A stretch of DNA of 64,000 bases. It comes from a bacterium. Lineage in GTDB: Bacteria > Cyanobacteriota > Vampirovibrionia > Vampirovibrionales > Vampirovibrionaceae. The notes under the pieces are model-generated. The model did not search any database and had not been told where the DNA came from. It saw only the letters and a list, made by a program, of their open reading frames with translations. The stretch is taken from positions 863,994 to 927,993 of the forward strand of contig JAUIEU010000001.1 of assembly GCA_030429585.1 (NCBI GenBank), given 5' to 3'. Positions within the stretch are counted from its first letter, which is position 1, and each line of letters opens with the position of its first letter. Positions 18,083-27,115 of this stretch are shown one piece after another. The position numbers and the translations under genes were made by a program.

Positions 18083-19399
18083 TTAGGCAGATTCTGTTTT
18101 AGGTTTTGTATTCGGCAACTGAATAATTTCCGCGAGATCCGACTGCTTTTTTTCCACCATTTCCTTGGTGACCACCACTTTATCGATATCATCACGGGAT
18201 GGTACATCATACATAATGTCCATCATCAATTCTTCCACAATGCTACGCAGGGCACGGGCGCCGGTTTTTCGCTTAATGGCTTCCTTCGCAATGGCTTCGG
18301 CAGCCCCATCCGCAAATTCCAAGGTAACATCATCCATGCTCAGCAGCTCTTTGTACTGCTTAAACAAGGCATTTTTCGGCTTGGTTAAAATCATAATCAA
18401 AGCTTCTTCATCCAATGGGTCTAGCACCGCATTAACGGGCACCCGGCCGATAAATTCGGGGATGAGGCCAAACTTCATCAAATCATCTGGCTGAAGTTCT
18501 TTCAAGCTGCGGGCTGTTTCCAGCTCGCGCTCTAATTTAGACTTAGGTGCAGAGTTACCAAAACCAAGGCCCTGGCCTGTCGCCACACGGCTTTCTACCA
18601 CTTTATCCAAGCCGACAAAAGCACCACCACACACAAAAAGGATGTTGCTGGTATCAATTTGAATGAACTCTTGGTGCGGATGCTTACGCCCACCTTGCGG
18701 CGGTACATTGGCCACCGTGCCTTCAATCATTTTTAGCAAGGCCTGCTGAACCCCTTCGCCACTTACATCGCGGGTAATACTAGGGTTTTCGCTTTTTCGG
18801 GCAATTTTATCAATCTCATCAATGTAAATAATGCCGCGTTCCGCCTTAGAAGCATCATAATCTGCAGCTTGGTACAGGCGCAGCAAAATATTTTCCACGT
18901 CATCGCCCACATAGCCCGCTTCTGTTAGGGTTGTCGCATCAGCAACGGCAAAGGGCACATCCAGCATTTTAGCCAAGGTTTGGGCCAGCAAGGTTTTACC
19001 ACACCCGGTTGGGCCAATAAGCAAAATGTTACTTTTGGCAATTTCAACGCTATCTTTATTGCTGCTATTGGTAATTTTGTGGTTTACACGCTTGTAGTGG
19101 TTATACACCGCCACAGAAAGGATTTTCTTAGCGTCTTCCTGGCCCACGATATGCTCATCCATGTAAGCCTTAATTTCTGCAGGCTTGGGCACATTGGTAA
19201 CCACTTCTGGCTCTTTGGTCTCGCCTTCTGCCTTTTTTTCGCCGTCGCCCTCGTAAAATTCCTCATCTAGGATTTCGTTACACAGCTCAACGCATTCATC
19301 GCACACATACACATCAGGGCCAGCAATCAGCTTTTTGACTTGATCCTGATTTTTGCCGCAAAAAGAGCAGCGTAGGCGGGGTTCTTCAGACTTAGACAT
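18083..19399 (-). CDS. clpX: ATP-dependent Clp protease ATP-binding subunit ClpX
   Basis: AAA+ unfoldase that feeds substrates to ClpP; 438 residues from ATG 19399 ([16 protein letters not shown]). The N-terminal zinc-binding domain has the C-x2-C...C-x2-C pattern. Then come Walker A GPTGCGKT, pore loop GYVG, Walker [12 protein letters not shown] and the [14 protein letters not shown] segment. The ClpP-docking loop reads LGF (GLGFGNS) rather than the usual IGF. An acidic/Lys-rich linker ([16 protein letters not shown]) joins the domains. It is third in the order tig, clpP, clpX, as in many bacteria. Confidence 0.97.
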   Translation of the reverse strand: MSKSEEPRLRCSFCGKNQDQVKKLIAGPDVYVCDECVELCNEILDEEFYEGDGEKKAEGETKEPEVVTNVPKPAEIKAYMDEHIVGQEDAKKILSVAVYNHYKRVNHKITNSSNKDSVEIAKSNILLIGPTGCGKTLLAQTLAKMLDVPFAVADATTLTEAGYVGDDVENILLRLYQAADYDASKAERGIIYIDEIDKIARKSENPSITRDVSGEGVQQALLKMIEGTVANVPPQGGRKHPHQEFIQIDTSNILFVCGGAFVGLDKVVESRVATGQGLGFGNSAPKSKLERELETARSLKELQPDDLMKFGLIPEFIGRVPVNAVLDPLDEEALIMILTKPKNALFKQYKELLSMDDVTLEFADGAAEAIAKEAIKRKTGARALRSIVEELMMDIMYDVPSRDDIDKVVVTKEMVEKKQSDLAEIIQLPNTKPKTESA

Positions 19400-19496
19400 G
19401 GGGCAGACCGTTTCTCCGTGGGGTGGTTTACCCACCACTATAGCATTGTGTGGCCAAAACAGCGGCCACCATTAACGAAAGCTTAAAGATTGAACG

Positions 19497-20135
19497 TTAC
19501 TTCGACTCTTTTTTAGCGTCTTCCAACTTGGTAACCACTTTATCCACAATGCCGTACTCAACACCTTCGGCAGCAGACATAATGTAATCACGGTCGGTAT
19601 CCTTCTCAATTTTTTTGAAGGTTTGACCCGTGTTGTTGGCCAAGGTTTCGTTCAGCATCTTCTTCAAGCGGTTAATTTCAGCCGCCTGGATTTCGATATC
19701 CGTGGCTTGGCCTTGGGCACCACCTAAAGGCTGGTGAATCAGGATTCTAGAGCTAGGCAACGCCATACGCTTGCCTTTAGCGCCTGCAGAAAGCAAAAAC
19801 GCCCCCATACTGGCCGCTTGGCCCATGCAAATGGTGGCCACATCGGCGCGCACGTGCTGCATGGTGTCAAAAATAGCTAGGCCTGCCGTAACACTGCCGC
19901 CGGGGCTGTTAATGTACAGCATAATATCTTTTTCAGGGTTCTCACTGTCTAGCAGCAGCAACTGGGCCACAATAATGTTGGCAATCTGGTCATCAACCGG
20001 GGTGCCTAAAAAGATGATACGCTCGCGCATAAGGCGAGAAAAAATATCAAAAGAGCGTTCGCCGCGGCTGGATTGCTCAATAACCACCGGCACATAGGCT
20101 TCTGGCGAAATCGACGAAATGATATCGTTAGGCAT
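19497..20135 (-). CDS. clpP: ATP-dependent Clp protease proteolytic subunit
   Basis: Serine peptidase that forms the tetradecameric Clp chamber; 212 residues. The catalytic Ser is in GQAASMGA, the His in ILIHQPLGG and the Asp in [23 protein letters not shown] upstream of ATG 20135 is a good ribosome site. It lies 97 bp before clpX on the same strand and is separated from tig by a terminator, so it probably has its own promoter within 20136-20323. Confidence 0.98.
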   Translation of the reverse strand: MPNDIISSISPEAYVPVVIEQSSRGERSFDIFSRLMRERIIFLGTPVDDQIANIIVAQLLLLDSENPEKDIMLYINSPGGSVTAGLAIFDTMQHVRADVATICMGQAASMGAFLLSAGAKGKRMALPSSRILIHQPLGGAQGQATDIEIQAAEINRLKKMLNETLANNTGQTFKKIEKDTDRDYIMSAAEGVEYGIVDKVVTKLEDAKKESK

Positions 20136-20323
20136 GTGGGGACTCTCCTACCACAAAAAACAGTAAAGGCAGTTAGGCCATAGGGTTACAGCCCATACTA
20201 CACTATTTTTCTCGATGGGTTAAGACGTGCCCCTCCTCGTTGGGTTCCGCCAAAGTACCGAGATAATTACCGGTAATGTAGCGTGGTTAGCGGGTAAATG
20301 CAAGCCACAGCACACCCTTACAA

Positions 20324-20354
20324 GCAAAAATCCCCCCAAATGGAGGGATTTTGC
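20324..20354 (-). terminator. Terminator after tig
   Basis: On the minus strand, GCAAAATCCCTCC / GGGGGGATTTTTGC with a short ATTT loop; the descending arm is T-rich. It lies 59 bp past the tig stop and before clpP, so it should end or attenuate the tig transcript. Confidence 0.65.
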
Positions 20355-20412
20355 AAATACATAGCCCAGCCCGTGGGCATCGCCTTAACAAATACGTCGT
20401 TAAGACCTACGC

Positions 20413-21948
20413 TTAGGCTTTCTCGTCGGCGTCTTTAACCGGCTCGCCGGTAACGGCTTCTGCTGCAGCCTTATCTTCTGCTGGCATATCGTCAGCAGCG
20501 TCGTGTTTTTTAGCGCTGGCTTTACCCTTTTTGGCTGGCTTTTTAGCAGGTTTATCCGCCTTGGCGTCGCCGTGGTCATGGTCGTGGTTACAGTTTTCGT
20601 CATGCACGTGCTCTTGCTGACCTTCTTCGCTAGAAAGCACCTCTGTCGTCCCCGTCACGTCAAATTCTGCGCGGGTTAGCAAGTAATCCATCACCTTTTG
20701 GCTTAGCAATTGGTCGTTCATACTTTGGGTAGCACCGGCATTGTTGGCCAGTTGGCGCAACACGGTTTTTTCATCCACGCGGGCCATTTTAGCCAGTTCG
20801 CCCACTTGGTCGCTAAACTCTTGTGGGGTAACGGCCAAGTCTTTATCCTTAGCAATTTGACCAAAGATAAGGCTGGTTTTTACACGGTTTTCAGCATCTC
20901 CGCGCATACCACCAATCACGTTCTCCTCGCCCTGGGCAGCAATAAAGTGCTCCCATTTTAGGCCTTGCTGTTGCAGTCGTTCTTTTACTTCGCTCACCAT
21001 GTAGTTCAGCTCACGGCTTACCATGGCTTCCGATAGTTCCAGGTCGGCATGCTCAAGCAATACATCCACAACGGCTTTTTGCTTGCGGAACAAATTATCC
21101 TGCTCCGTCATGTTATCCAAGCCCTTTTGAATGGCTTCTTTAAGCTCATCCAAGGTTTTAAAATCCCCTGCTTGCTGGGCCAAGTTATCATCTAAGGCAG
21201 GCTGCACACGGGTTTTAATTTCGTTGATGGTGATATCAAATTCGGCATCTTTGCCCGCAATCTCTTTATCGTGGTAATCCGTTGGAAAGGTTACCTTAAT
21301 GGTGAAGGTTTCTGCCAGTTTGTGGCCCACTAATTGCTCGGCAAACCCAGGGATAAAGTGGTTATTTTCTAAATCCAGCTGGTAGTTTTTGGCCGTGCCA
21401 CCTTCAATCAGTTTGCCATCCACTTTGCCGGTGAAATCCATAATCACCATATCGTCGGCTTTGGCCGCACGGTCAATCACAGGCTCTAGCGTTGTGTAAC
21501 GGCGCTGAATGGCGTCTAGCTCTTTGTCCATCGCATCTGCTGGGGCTTTAAAGGCCTGGTAAGACACTTTTAGTTTGTCGTAAGGCTTTAGCTTCACTGC
21601 TGGGCGCAACTCAATGCTGGCCGAAACCTTAATGCCTTTTTCGGTATCAAAATCCATTTGTTGGATACGGGGCGAGGCCACCACATCCAATTGGTTTTCT
21701 GTAATGCAGTCGGCAAAGACAGGGGGTAAAATCTTATCCAGGGCTTCTTGCTTAATGCGCTCGGCGCCCACGTTTTTTTCAATCACAGCACGGGGGGCCT
21801 TGCCACGGCGGAACCCGGGGATGTTCATCCGTTGGCCTAAGCGACGGCAGGCTTTGTTGTATTCCTGGCTGGCATAATCCGCCGAAATATCGATGGCTAG
21901 GGTCGCTTCATTATTTTCAATTTTTTCAACATTGCTCGTCACAGTCAC
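20413..21948 (-). CDS. tig: Trigger factor with His- and Lys-rich tail
   Basis: Ribosome-bound chaperone and peptidyl-prolyl isomerase; 511 residues from a GTG at 21948 preceded by AAGGA. The N-terminal ribosome-docking signature is GFRRGKAPR, followed by an FKBP-type domain (DMVIMDFTGKVDGKLIEGG) and the SurA-like C-terminal domain. The last 70 or so residues are an unusual extension: a metal-ligand-rich stretch EHVHDENCNHDHDHGD, then Lys/Ala repeats (KKPAKKGKASAKK) and an acidic end. A near-identical His/Cys motif occurs in the DUF1292 protein at 54796-55308. The extension may bind metal; that is inference. Confidence 0.95.
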   Translation of the reverse strand: MTVTSNVEKIENNEATLAIDISADYASQEYNKACRRLGQRMNIPGFRRGKAPRAVIEKNVGAERIKQEALDKILPPVFADCITENQLDVVASPRIQQMDFDTEKGIKVSASIELRPAVKLKPYDKLKVSYQAFKAPADAMDKELDAIQRRYTTLEPVIDRAAKADDMVIMDFTGKVDGKLIEGGTAKNYQLDLENNHFIPGFAEQLVGHKLAETFTIKVTFPTDYHDKEIAGKDAEFDITINEIKTRVQPALDDNLAQQAGDFKTLDELKEAIQKGLDNMTEQDNLFRKQKAVVDVLLEHADLELSEAMVSRELNYMVSEVKERLQQQGLKWEHFIAAQGEENVIGGMRGDAENRVKTSLIFGQIAKDKDLAVTPQEFSDQVGELAKMARVDEKTVLRQLANNAGATQSMNDQLLSQKVMDYLLTRAEFDVTGTTEVLSSEEGQQEHVHDENCNHDHDHGDAKADKPAKKPAKKGKASAKKHDAADDMPAEDKAAAEAVTGEPVKDADEKA

Positions 21949-22142
21949 TGTGGCAGTTCCTTATTCAAAAATCGTTAAGTAAAATGGGGTATGCGGGGCG
22001 TGCTCGCCTGCCTTAACCAAGCAAGTAAACAGCCATCGCAGGATTGTAGCAAAACCACCCCTAATATGAAACGGGCCAGCGTCATCTTCGATAAAATCCA
22101 TCCCCCTACAGCCTAAAAGCGGCAAAGGATTAGTGCTAGAAC

Positions 22143-22257
22143 GACGCAAATTTTAGGAAAAGCCGAACGCAGCGACAGGAGCGTATAAACAATACGTGAC
22201 TGAGCGAGCACGGATTTGACGCCAAAGATGCGAGTTATCGTGCTAATCACTGGCGTC
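22143..22257. repeat. Structured intergenic element with nested inverted repeats
   Basis: Between the YceD-like gene and tig. It contains CGTAT/ATACG (22182-22196), CGTG/CACG (22195-22212) and GACGCCA/TGGCGTC (22218-22257), the last followed by TTTT and reaching into the end of the YceD-like gene. A partly similar arrangement (GATGCCAAT, GGACGAAAAGCCCGCGC, a CGTAC/GTACG hairpin and GACTGA) occurs at 43111-43177. It could be a dispersed palindromic repeat or a 3' RNA structure. Confidence 0.45.
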
Positions 22258-22752
22258 TTTTATATGGCGGCCCGTCGTTTCTAACACCAACCACTGGCGC
22301 ACCCAGTCTCGCAGCTCAAACAGGTCATCTTTGCCATAAGCATCCGCCTCATCGGCATATTGGGTGACCCACTCTTCGTTATGGTATTCCTTGGGCAGGT
22401 TATCCGTAATTAAAAAGCGCTCTTCCACACTAATATCCACAGGCTGGGTAAAAATGTCTAAAGTTCTATCGCACACAAAGGGCAGGGTGCCTGTAATATG
22501 CCCGCGCACCCTAAAGCCCATACCGCTGTGGCCCACCTGGCACATCACATTAATCACGTACACATTATCAGGCTGCTCAGTGGCAATGCTGCTATCCACC
22601 ACATCATCGGCGGCGGCAAACTGATAGGTACCGTGGTAATCCAACACCTGCTTAGGGTTCTCGTTAAAGGCTTCTAGCCATTGCTGTACCAGCACCGTAT
22701 CCGGCAAGGTGGGGGGCACAGGTTCAGTTAAAGGGGTCGATATATCCGTCAT
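22243..22752 (-). CDS. YceD (DUF177)-like protein
   Basis: A 169-residue protein resembling the DUF177/YceD family, linked elsewhere to 23S rRNA accumulation. The match is the strand pattern VRGHITGTLPFVCDRTLDIFTQPVDISVEERF, with a single Cys where the family has CxxC, followed by an acidic segment and a C-terminal WVRQWLVLE helix. ATG 22752 is used; a TTG four codons earlier is possible. Unlike the usual case it is not next to rpmF. Assignment is moderate. Confidence 0.55.
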   Translation of the reverse strand: MTDISTPLTEPVPPTLPDTVLVQQWLEAFNENPKQVLDYHGTYQFAAADDVVDSSIATEQPDNVYVINVMCQVGHSGMGFRVRGHITGTLPFVCDRTLDIFTQPVDISVEERFLITDNLPKEYHNEEWVTQYADEADAYGKDDLFELRDWVRQWLVLETTGRHIKDASD

Positions 22753-22896
22753 CGCAGGCCACAAGGTTCAATAAATACTGTTGAAAGATGATGGCCCATC
22801 ATACTACGATGGCAGTGAAATCCAACCCCAAGCCCAATACCCGCCCCACCCATACCCATGCCCACACCCACCACACCCCCGATTACCCCTGCCACC

Positions 22897-23931
22897 ATGG
22901 TTGCATTAGCTGCCACCGCTAATGGGCAGTTTTCTGTAGAGACGACACCCGTGCCACCATGCCCGCCGGATGGTGCGATTATTTCCTTATTGGGTGCCGG
23001 GTTATGCGGCAGCGACGTGGAAAAGCTAGCCTTGGGCAAAGCCAAACCAGGCCAAATATTAGGCCATGAAGTGGTGGGGCGCATTGCCGAGCTCGGCCCC
23101 AACGCCACCACCAAACTAGCCATAGGCCAACGCATTATTACCAGCCACCATGTGCCCTGCGGCACCTGCCACTATTGCCAACACGGCAGCGAAAGTATGT
23201 GCCGAGCCTTTAAAGCCAGCAACCTTGCCCCTGGCGGTTTTACCCAGCATTTTGCCATTACCGCTGGGCACCTAGCCCACACGGTTATCCCTGTGCCGGA
23301 TGATGTTAGCGATATTGCCGCTAGTGCCACCGAACCCCTGGCCTGCGTGGCCAAAGCGTTGCGCCGTGCCAACGCCCTTACCCAACCCCTACAACCCGGC
23401 GCCACCGTAGTGATTATTGGCCTGGGGTACATTGGCCTGCTGGCCTGCCTGGCCTACCGGGCCCTGTATAACGATACCATTACCCTTGTTGGGGTGGATA
23501 AACGCCCCGACCGCCTACAACACGCCACCACGTTGTTAGGCCCTGCCGCCCCAAATACCCTACTTAGCGCCGACGACATCACCCATGCCCCCACCACCCA
23601 GGCCGATCAGGTATTTGTTTCTGTGGTAGCCCAGCCCACTGTGGATGTTGCCATGGCCCACGTACGCGAAGGGGGCGTCATCATCCCCTTTAGCCGAGCC
23701 GTGGATAACGCGGCCACCTTTGCCGCCAACGATGTGTATTACCGAGAGATTGCCATTGTGCCCAGTTATTCGCCCAACTTGGCGGATTTACAGCAAGCTG
23801 CCCAGTGGATTTTTACCGGCGCCACCCCCGTGGAGGCCTTATACACCCACACCTACCCATTTTCCCAGGCCAACATCGGCCTGCAGCAATACCAAAGCGG
23901 CGAGGCCATCAAAGTTTTTCTAACCCCTTAG
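22897..23931 (+). CDS. Zinc-dependent alcohol dehydrogenase (MDR family)
   Basis: A medium-chain dehydrogenase of about 344 residues. Catalytic zinc ligands are visible as Cys in GLCGSDV and the His-Glu in GHEVVG. The structural-zinc lobe is PCGTCHYCQHGSESMC. A Rossmann motif IGLGYIGLL and a D-K-R stretch (GVDKRPDR) suggest NAD use. It is probably a polyol or threonine dehydrogenase type, but the substrate is unknown. ATG 22897 (MVALAATANG) matches the family N terminus; a longer Pro/Thr-rich start at 22858 is possible. Confidence 0.85.
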   Translation: MVALAATANGQFSVETTPVPPCPPDGAIISLLGAGLCGSDVEKLALGKAKPGQILGHEVVGRIAELGPNATTKLAIGQRIITSHHVPCGTCHYCQHGSESMCRAFKASNLAPGGFTQHFAITAGHLAHTVIPVPDDVSDIAASATEPLACVAKALRRANALTQPLQPGATVVIIGLGYIGLLACLAYRALYNDTITLVGVDKRPDRLQHATTLLGPAAPNTLLSADDITHAPTTQADQVFVSVVAQPTVDVAMAHVREGGVIIPFSRAVDNAATFAANDVYYREIAIVPSYSPNLADLQQAAQWIFTGATPVEALYTHTYPFSQANIGLQQYQSGEAIKVFLTP

Positions 23932-23961
23932 TGTTATCGCCAAAGCAGTAACGCCAATGCG

Positions 23962-24462
23962 TTATAACACCGCAGGGGCCGCTTCAGGGGTAGATAAAAT
24001 GGCTTCTAAACTAGCCTGAAGGGTGACTCGCTCTTGGCGGCCCAACAAGGTTTGGTGCACCGCACCCCCTTGCTTAATATACACCACCGTGGGCACCGTA
24101 CTGGGTTTAAAGGCCTCAATAATATGGCCGTAAGTCTCTTTGTCGTACTGCACGTCCACGCTAATCACGCTCACGCCGGGGTGTTGGTCTTTCATGGCGG
24201 CAATGTGGGGGGCCATTTCTTGGCAATCGTGGCAATACTTGGTTTTAAAGGCCACCACCGTGGGCTGGGTAGCGGCTTGGGGCAACACCGTGGTTACTTC
24301 TGCGGGGGCTAGGGCATTAATCCCCACCACCGATGGCACGCTGGCTTCATCTTCCACAACAGAAGGCACCACCGATTCTGTGGTTGGCGCGCCGCACCCC
24401 ACCAGCAGGGTTGCCATTAATATCGTGATTAAAGCCGCATTAAACGTGGTTGCCAACGTCAT
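23962..24462 (-). CDS. Thioredoxin-fold lipoprotein
   Basis: A 166-residue predicted lipoprotein. The signal peptide ends in a lipobox LLVGC; a 50-residue Val/Ser/Glu-rich linker follows, then a thioredoxin fold with CxxC as FKTKYCHDCQEMAPH and the cis-Pro region STVPTVVYI. The start at 24462 is set by AAAGGA seven bases upstream. It probably acts as a membrane-anchored disulfide reductant or oxidase outside the cytoplasm. It lies just downstream of the prolipoprotein diacylglyceryl transferase gene on the same strand, the enzyme that would modify its Cys. Confidence 0.85.
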   Translation of the reverse strand: MTLATTFNAALITILMATLLVGCGAPTTESVVPSVVEDEASVPSVVGINALAPAEVTTVLPQAATQPTVVAFKTKYCHDCQEMAPHIAAMKDQHPGVSVISVDVQYDKETYGHIIEAFKPSTVPTVVYIKQGGAVHQTLLGRQERVTLQASLEAILSTPEAAPAVL

Positions 24463-24524
24463 TCCATCATCCTTTAAAATCGTTATTCCAAAAAGGCATT
24501 GTACCACCAGTTGGCCTGTTAGCC

Positions 24525-25301
24525 CTATGCGGATTGGTGTTGTTCGGGTTGCTTAAGTGCCCACCACACCAACACACCACCGGTTATAACCGCCAGTAAA
24601 CTCATCCACTGGCTGGCACTCAGCGCTACCGCCTCTATGGGTTGGATGGTATCCCCGCGGACATGTTCCATCACAAAGCGCACCATGCCCAACCACACCA
24701 GCAACACGCCCGCCCGAAGCCCTCGCCGATTACTAACCTTAGGCCCACGGCTAATGCCTAGCAGTACCAGCACACCCAGCAACGCCAAGGCCGATTCATA
24801 CAACGGGGCGGGATGCACCAACGCCGGGTGGGTAGGGTGCCCTACCGGGTACTGTACGGCCCACGGCAACACGCAAGGCGCCCCAAAACAACACCCAGAC
24901 AAAAAACAGCCCACACGCCCAAAGGCCAGGCCTACCAAGGCACTGGGCGCCAACCAATCCATCACCCTAAGCAAGGGTCGCTGATTAAGAGAAGCCCACA
25001 CCCACACCACCACAGCGGCACCCGCCACCCCCCCGTACCACACCAAGCCGCCTGGGTACAACACAGTGGCTAGTGGCTCTGCCAAAAACAAATCGGGGAA
25101 GTACAGCAGGTATAATAGTTTCCCGCCGAGCAGGCCGCCCAGCATTAATAGTGGAGCTAGTTGCAGCATGGCTTCTGCGGGCAAGGCATAGCGCTTGGCT
25201 TGCCACACCCCCATGGCAATAGCCGCTAAAAAGCCCATGGCCAATAACACCCCAAAGGCGGGGATAGACACATTGCCGAACTGCCATAAAATAGGATGCA
25301 T
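24525..25301 (-). CDS. lgt: Prolipoprotein diacylglyceryl transferase
   Basis: Membrane enzyme that attaches diacylglycerol to lipobox cysteines; 258 residues with about seven hydrophobic segments. Family signature regions are PGGLVWYGGVAG, GLAFGRVGCFLSGCCFG and HPAPLYES. The Cys-rich form GRVGCFLSGCCFG replaces the classical GRIGNFINGE and belongs to a recognised variant branch. The start at 25301 (MHPILWQFGNVSIPAFG) fits the family; the longer frame overlaps the divergent Cys-cluster gene. It is followed by a lipoprotein gene. Confidence 0.85.
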   Translation of the reverse strand: MHPILWQFGNVSIPAFGVLLAMGFLAAIAMGVWQAKRYALPAEAMLQLAPLLMLGGLLGGKLLYLLYFPDLFLAEPLATVLYPGGLVWYGGVAGAAVVVWVWASLNQRPLLRVMDWLAPSALVGLAFGRVGCFLSGCCFGAPCVLPWAVQYPVGHPTHPALVHPAPLYESALALLGVLVLLGISRGPKVSNRRGLRAGVLLVWLGMVRFVMEHVRGDTIQPIEAVALSASQWMSLLAVITGGVLVWWALKQPEQHQSA

Positions 25302-25334
25302 AAAGACCCACGGGATTAGAGTAAAATACGGGTT

Positions 25335-26486
25335 ATGAGTGTACCCCAAACCGCAACACCTCCCCAGCTTACCGAGCCCACGCCCCCTGTATTTACCTGC
25401 CAGCAGTGCGGCGGCTGTTGCAGCAACATCACCGTACTGGTAAACGCCACCCAAAAAAATGCCCTACTCGCCCGCCCCTGGATACAAGAGCACCTGGCCC
25501 AACACGTCCTTACTTTAGAAAAGATTGATAAAGAGCACTGGGGCCTGCCCTTAAAAAGCGATGGCACCTGCGTGTTTCTAGATGACGCCCAAATGTGCTT
25601 AATTCAGCAGCACGATGGCTACGATGCCAAACCCCCAGACTGCAAATACTTCCCTTTTAGCAAACGTATCACTGGCGTAAGCACGGTGGATACCAGTGCC
25701 GCCTGCCAAACCGTGGCCGGTGGGCTACTTGCCGGTACCCACCATTGGCAACCTGATGAAATATCCACCTTAAACCCTACCCAGGCAGAGCTACCCCAAC
25801 GCATCCCCACCGGGTACGGCACCACCCTAACCCAGGCCACCTACACCCAATGGATGGCGGCCATTCGCGCCCAATGGTGCGATACCCCTAGTGCACCGTC
25901 GCCAACCCAGGCCCTTCGTTGGCTACACACCGCCTTACCAAAAAACAATCCCCAGCACCCCATAGCCGCAATATCCCCCGCGCCCTTTCGCCCCTTTGTG
26001 GAAAGGCTGCTGCCCACCCTGTTTGGCCGGGCCCCCTATGGCATATGGACGCGCTACGGGGTGTGGTGCAACGAGGATATTTGCGACCCACGGGTATTTG
26101 GTAAACGAGGGGTTTCCTTAGCTGGGTTAGCCCATGTGGCATGGCCCACCCCCCAGCACAACCCGGCCCTTAACCAGGCCGCCTGCCATTTTTTGTTTAC
26201 CCTAATGCAACGCAAAATGCCTATCGTGTACGGCCACAGCCTAAAAAGCCAATTGCTACTGTGCACCGTAGCCCTAGGGCTAGTGCAATGGTATGCCAGA
26301 ATTTTTGCCTTAATGGCAGCCCAGGCCGCCAGGCAACCGGTAAACAACGCCACAGTGACTAGCAACGAAGTGGTGCTGGCCTTTCGGGTGGTAGAGCGTT
26401 ACTACACAGGCCACCAACCTGTCTTCCCAGAGCGGATGCGCCGCTGGCCCCTAAAGGGGGCCACCTTGGCGTGGCTCCTTGGGTAG
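25335..26486 (+). CDS. YkgJ-family cysteine cluster protein
   Basis: A 383-residue protein with the YkgJ/UPF0153 Cys cluster: FTCQQCGGCCSNITV near residue 21, then CVFLDDAQMCLIQ and KPPDCKYFPFS. The family is thought to bind zinc or an iron-sulfur centre, and related longer proteins include flagellin lysine methylases. With flagellar genes elsewhere in the window that is a possibility, but not shown. The C-terminal 230 residues are unrecognised. It is divergent from lgt with only 33 bp between starts. Confidence 0.75.
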   Translation: MSVPQTATPPQLTEPTPPVFTCQQCGGCCSNITVLVNATQKNALLARPWIQEHLAQHVLTLEKIDKEHWGLPLKSDGTCVFLDDAQMCLIQQHDGYDAKPPDCKYFPFSKRITGVSTVDTSAACQTVAGGLLAGTHHWQPDEISTLNPTQAELPQRIPTGYGTTLTQATYTQWMAAIRAQWCDTPSAPSPTQALRWLHTALPKNNPQHPIAAISPAPFRPFVERLLPTLFGRAPYGIWTRYGVWCNEDICDPRVFGKRGVSLAGLAHVAWPTPQHNPALNQAACHFLFTLMQRKMPIVYGHSLKSQLLLCTVALGLVQWYARIFALMAAQAARQPVNNATVTSNEVVLAFRVVERYYTGHQPVFPERMRRWPLKGATLAWLLG

Positions 26487-26492
26487 TAATGC

Positions 26493-26527
26493 CCACGCTC
26501 AACCCCATAGGGTTAGTAAAAGCGTGG
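26493..26527. terminator. Hairpin between convergent genes
   Basis: Outer arms CCACGCT / AGCGTGG enclose an inner AACCC-CATA-GGGTT hairpin. It lies between the convergent Cys-cluster and YcxB-like genes, followed by GGGTTATTT on the plus strand. It is probably a bidirectional terminator, although the U-run is weak. Confidence 0.5.
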
Positions 26528-26531
26528 TGGG

Positions 26532-27023
26532 TTATTTAGCTGGCAAATTACGACGCACCAAGGCGGTAAAGGCCTGCCAATCGTCTTCCGAAGCACACCC
26601 CGATTGAGGGATGGCCGAATACTGCTGGCCTTGATACACCAGCAACATCATGGTGTCTCCTTCAATATAATTATCGTAAAAAGACCACTCAATCTTAGAA
26701 TCCAGCCCATTTATCTGGCACTGGAAATAATCGTCATACACCTGCATGGCCCGTGGCGCTTTACTCATCGGGCGAACCCAATATTCTACTAGCGCACTAA
26801 TGGCATAATGGGGCACTCGGTCCAACAGTTCTAACACCCCAACGGCAATAAATACCCAGCCTAGCCAATCGCCACCACGGGTGGCCCACAGGTGTACCGC
26901 ACCCACAATCAGCAGCAAGGCCCCCACCACTCTATCCACAAACCTAAAGGGGCTACGCAAGTGGTACAGCTTGGCCGCTGTTACTAAATTGCCCAATGTG
27001 GGCACAAATTCAATGTTAATCAT
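26532..27023 (-). CDS. YcxB-like membrane protein
   Basis: A 163-residue protein with two hydrophobic segments (VGALLLIVGAVHLWA and WLGWVFIAVGVLELL) and a cytosolic C-terminal domain. The pattern YFQCQINGLDSKIEWSFYDNYIEGDTMMLLVYQGQQYSAIPQSG fits the YcxB-like family, whose function is unknown. ATG 27023 has only a weak AGAG upstream. It converges on the Cys-cluster gene. Confidence 0.6.
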   Translation of the reverse strand: MINIEFVPTLGNLVTAAKLYHLRSPFRFVDRVVGALLLIVGAVHLWATRGGDWLGWVFIAVGVLELLDRVPHYAISALVEYWVRPMSKAPRAMQVYDDYFQCQINGLDSKIEWSFYDNYIEGDTMMLLVYQGQQYSAIPQSGCASEDDWQAFTALVRRNLPAK

Positions 27024-27115
27024 CTCTATAAACCTTAACCTAGTATGCGGTTTGGTACACAGGCCTATTTAACCTGTAGCCAATTAAGTATAATACGGGT
27101 TACCCGCACTGCCGT

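Noticed and set aside
21961-22149. 62-residue minus-strand open frame upstream of tig
   Set aside because: No ribosome site, no recognisable features, and it overlaps the structured intergenic element.
25302-25454. N-terminal extension of lgt
   Set aside because: It overlaps the divergent Cys-cluster gene and precedes the conserved Lgt start; no ribosome site.
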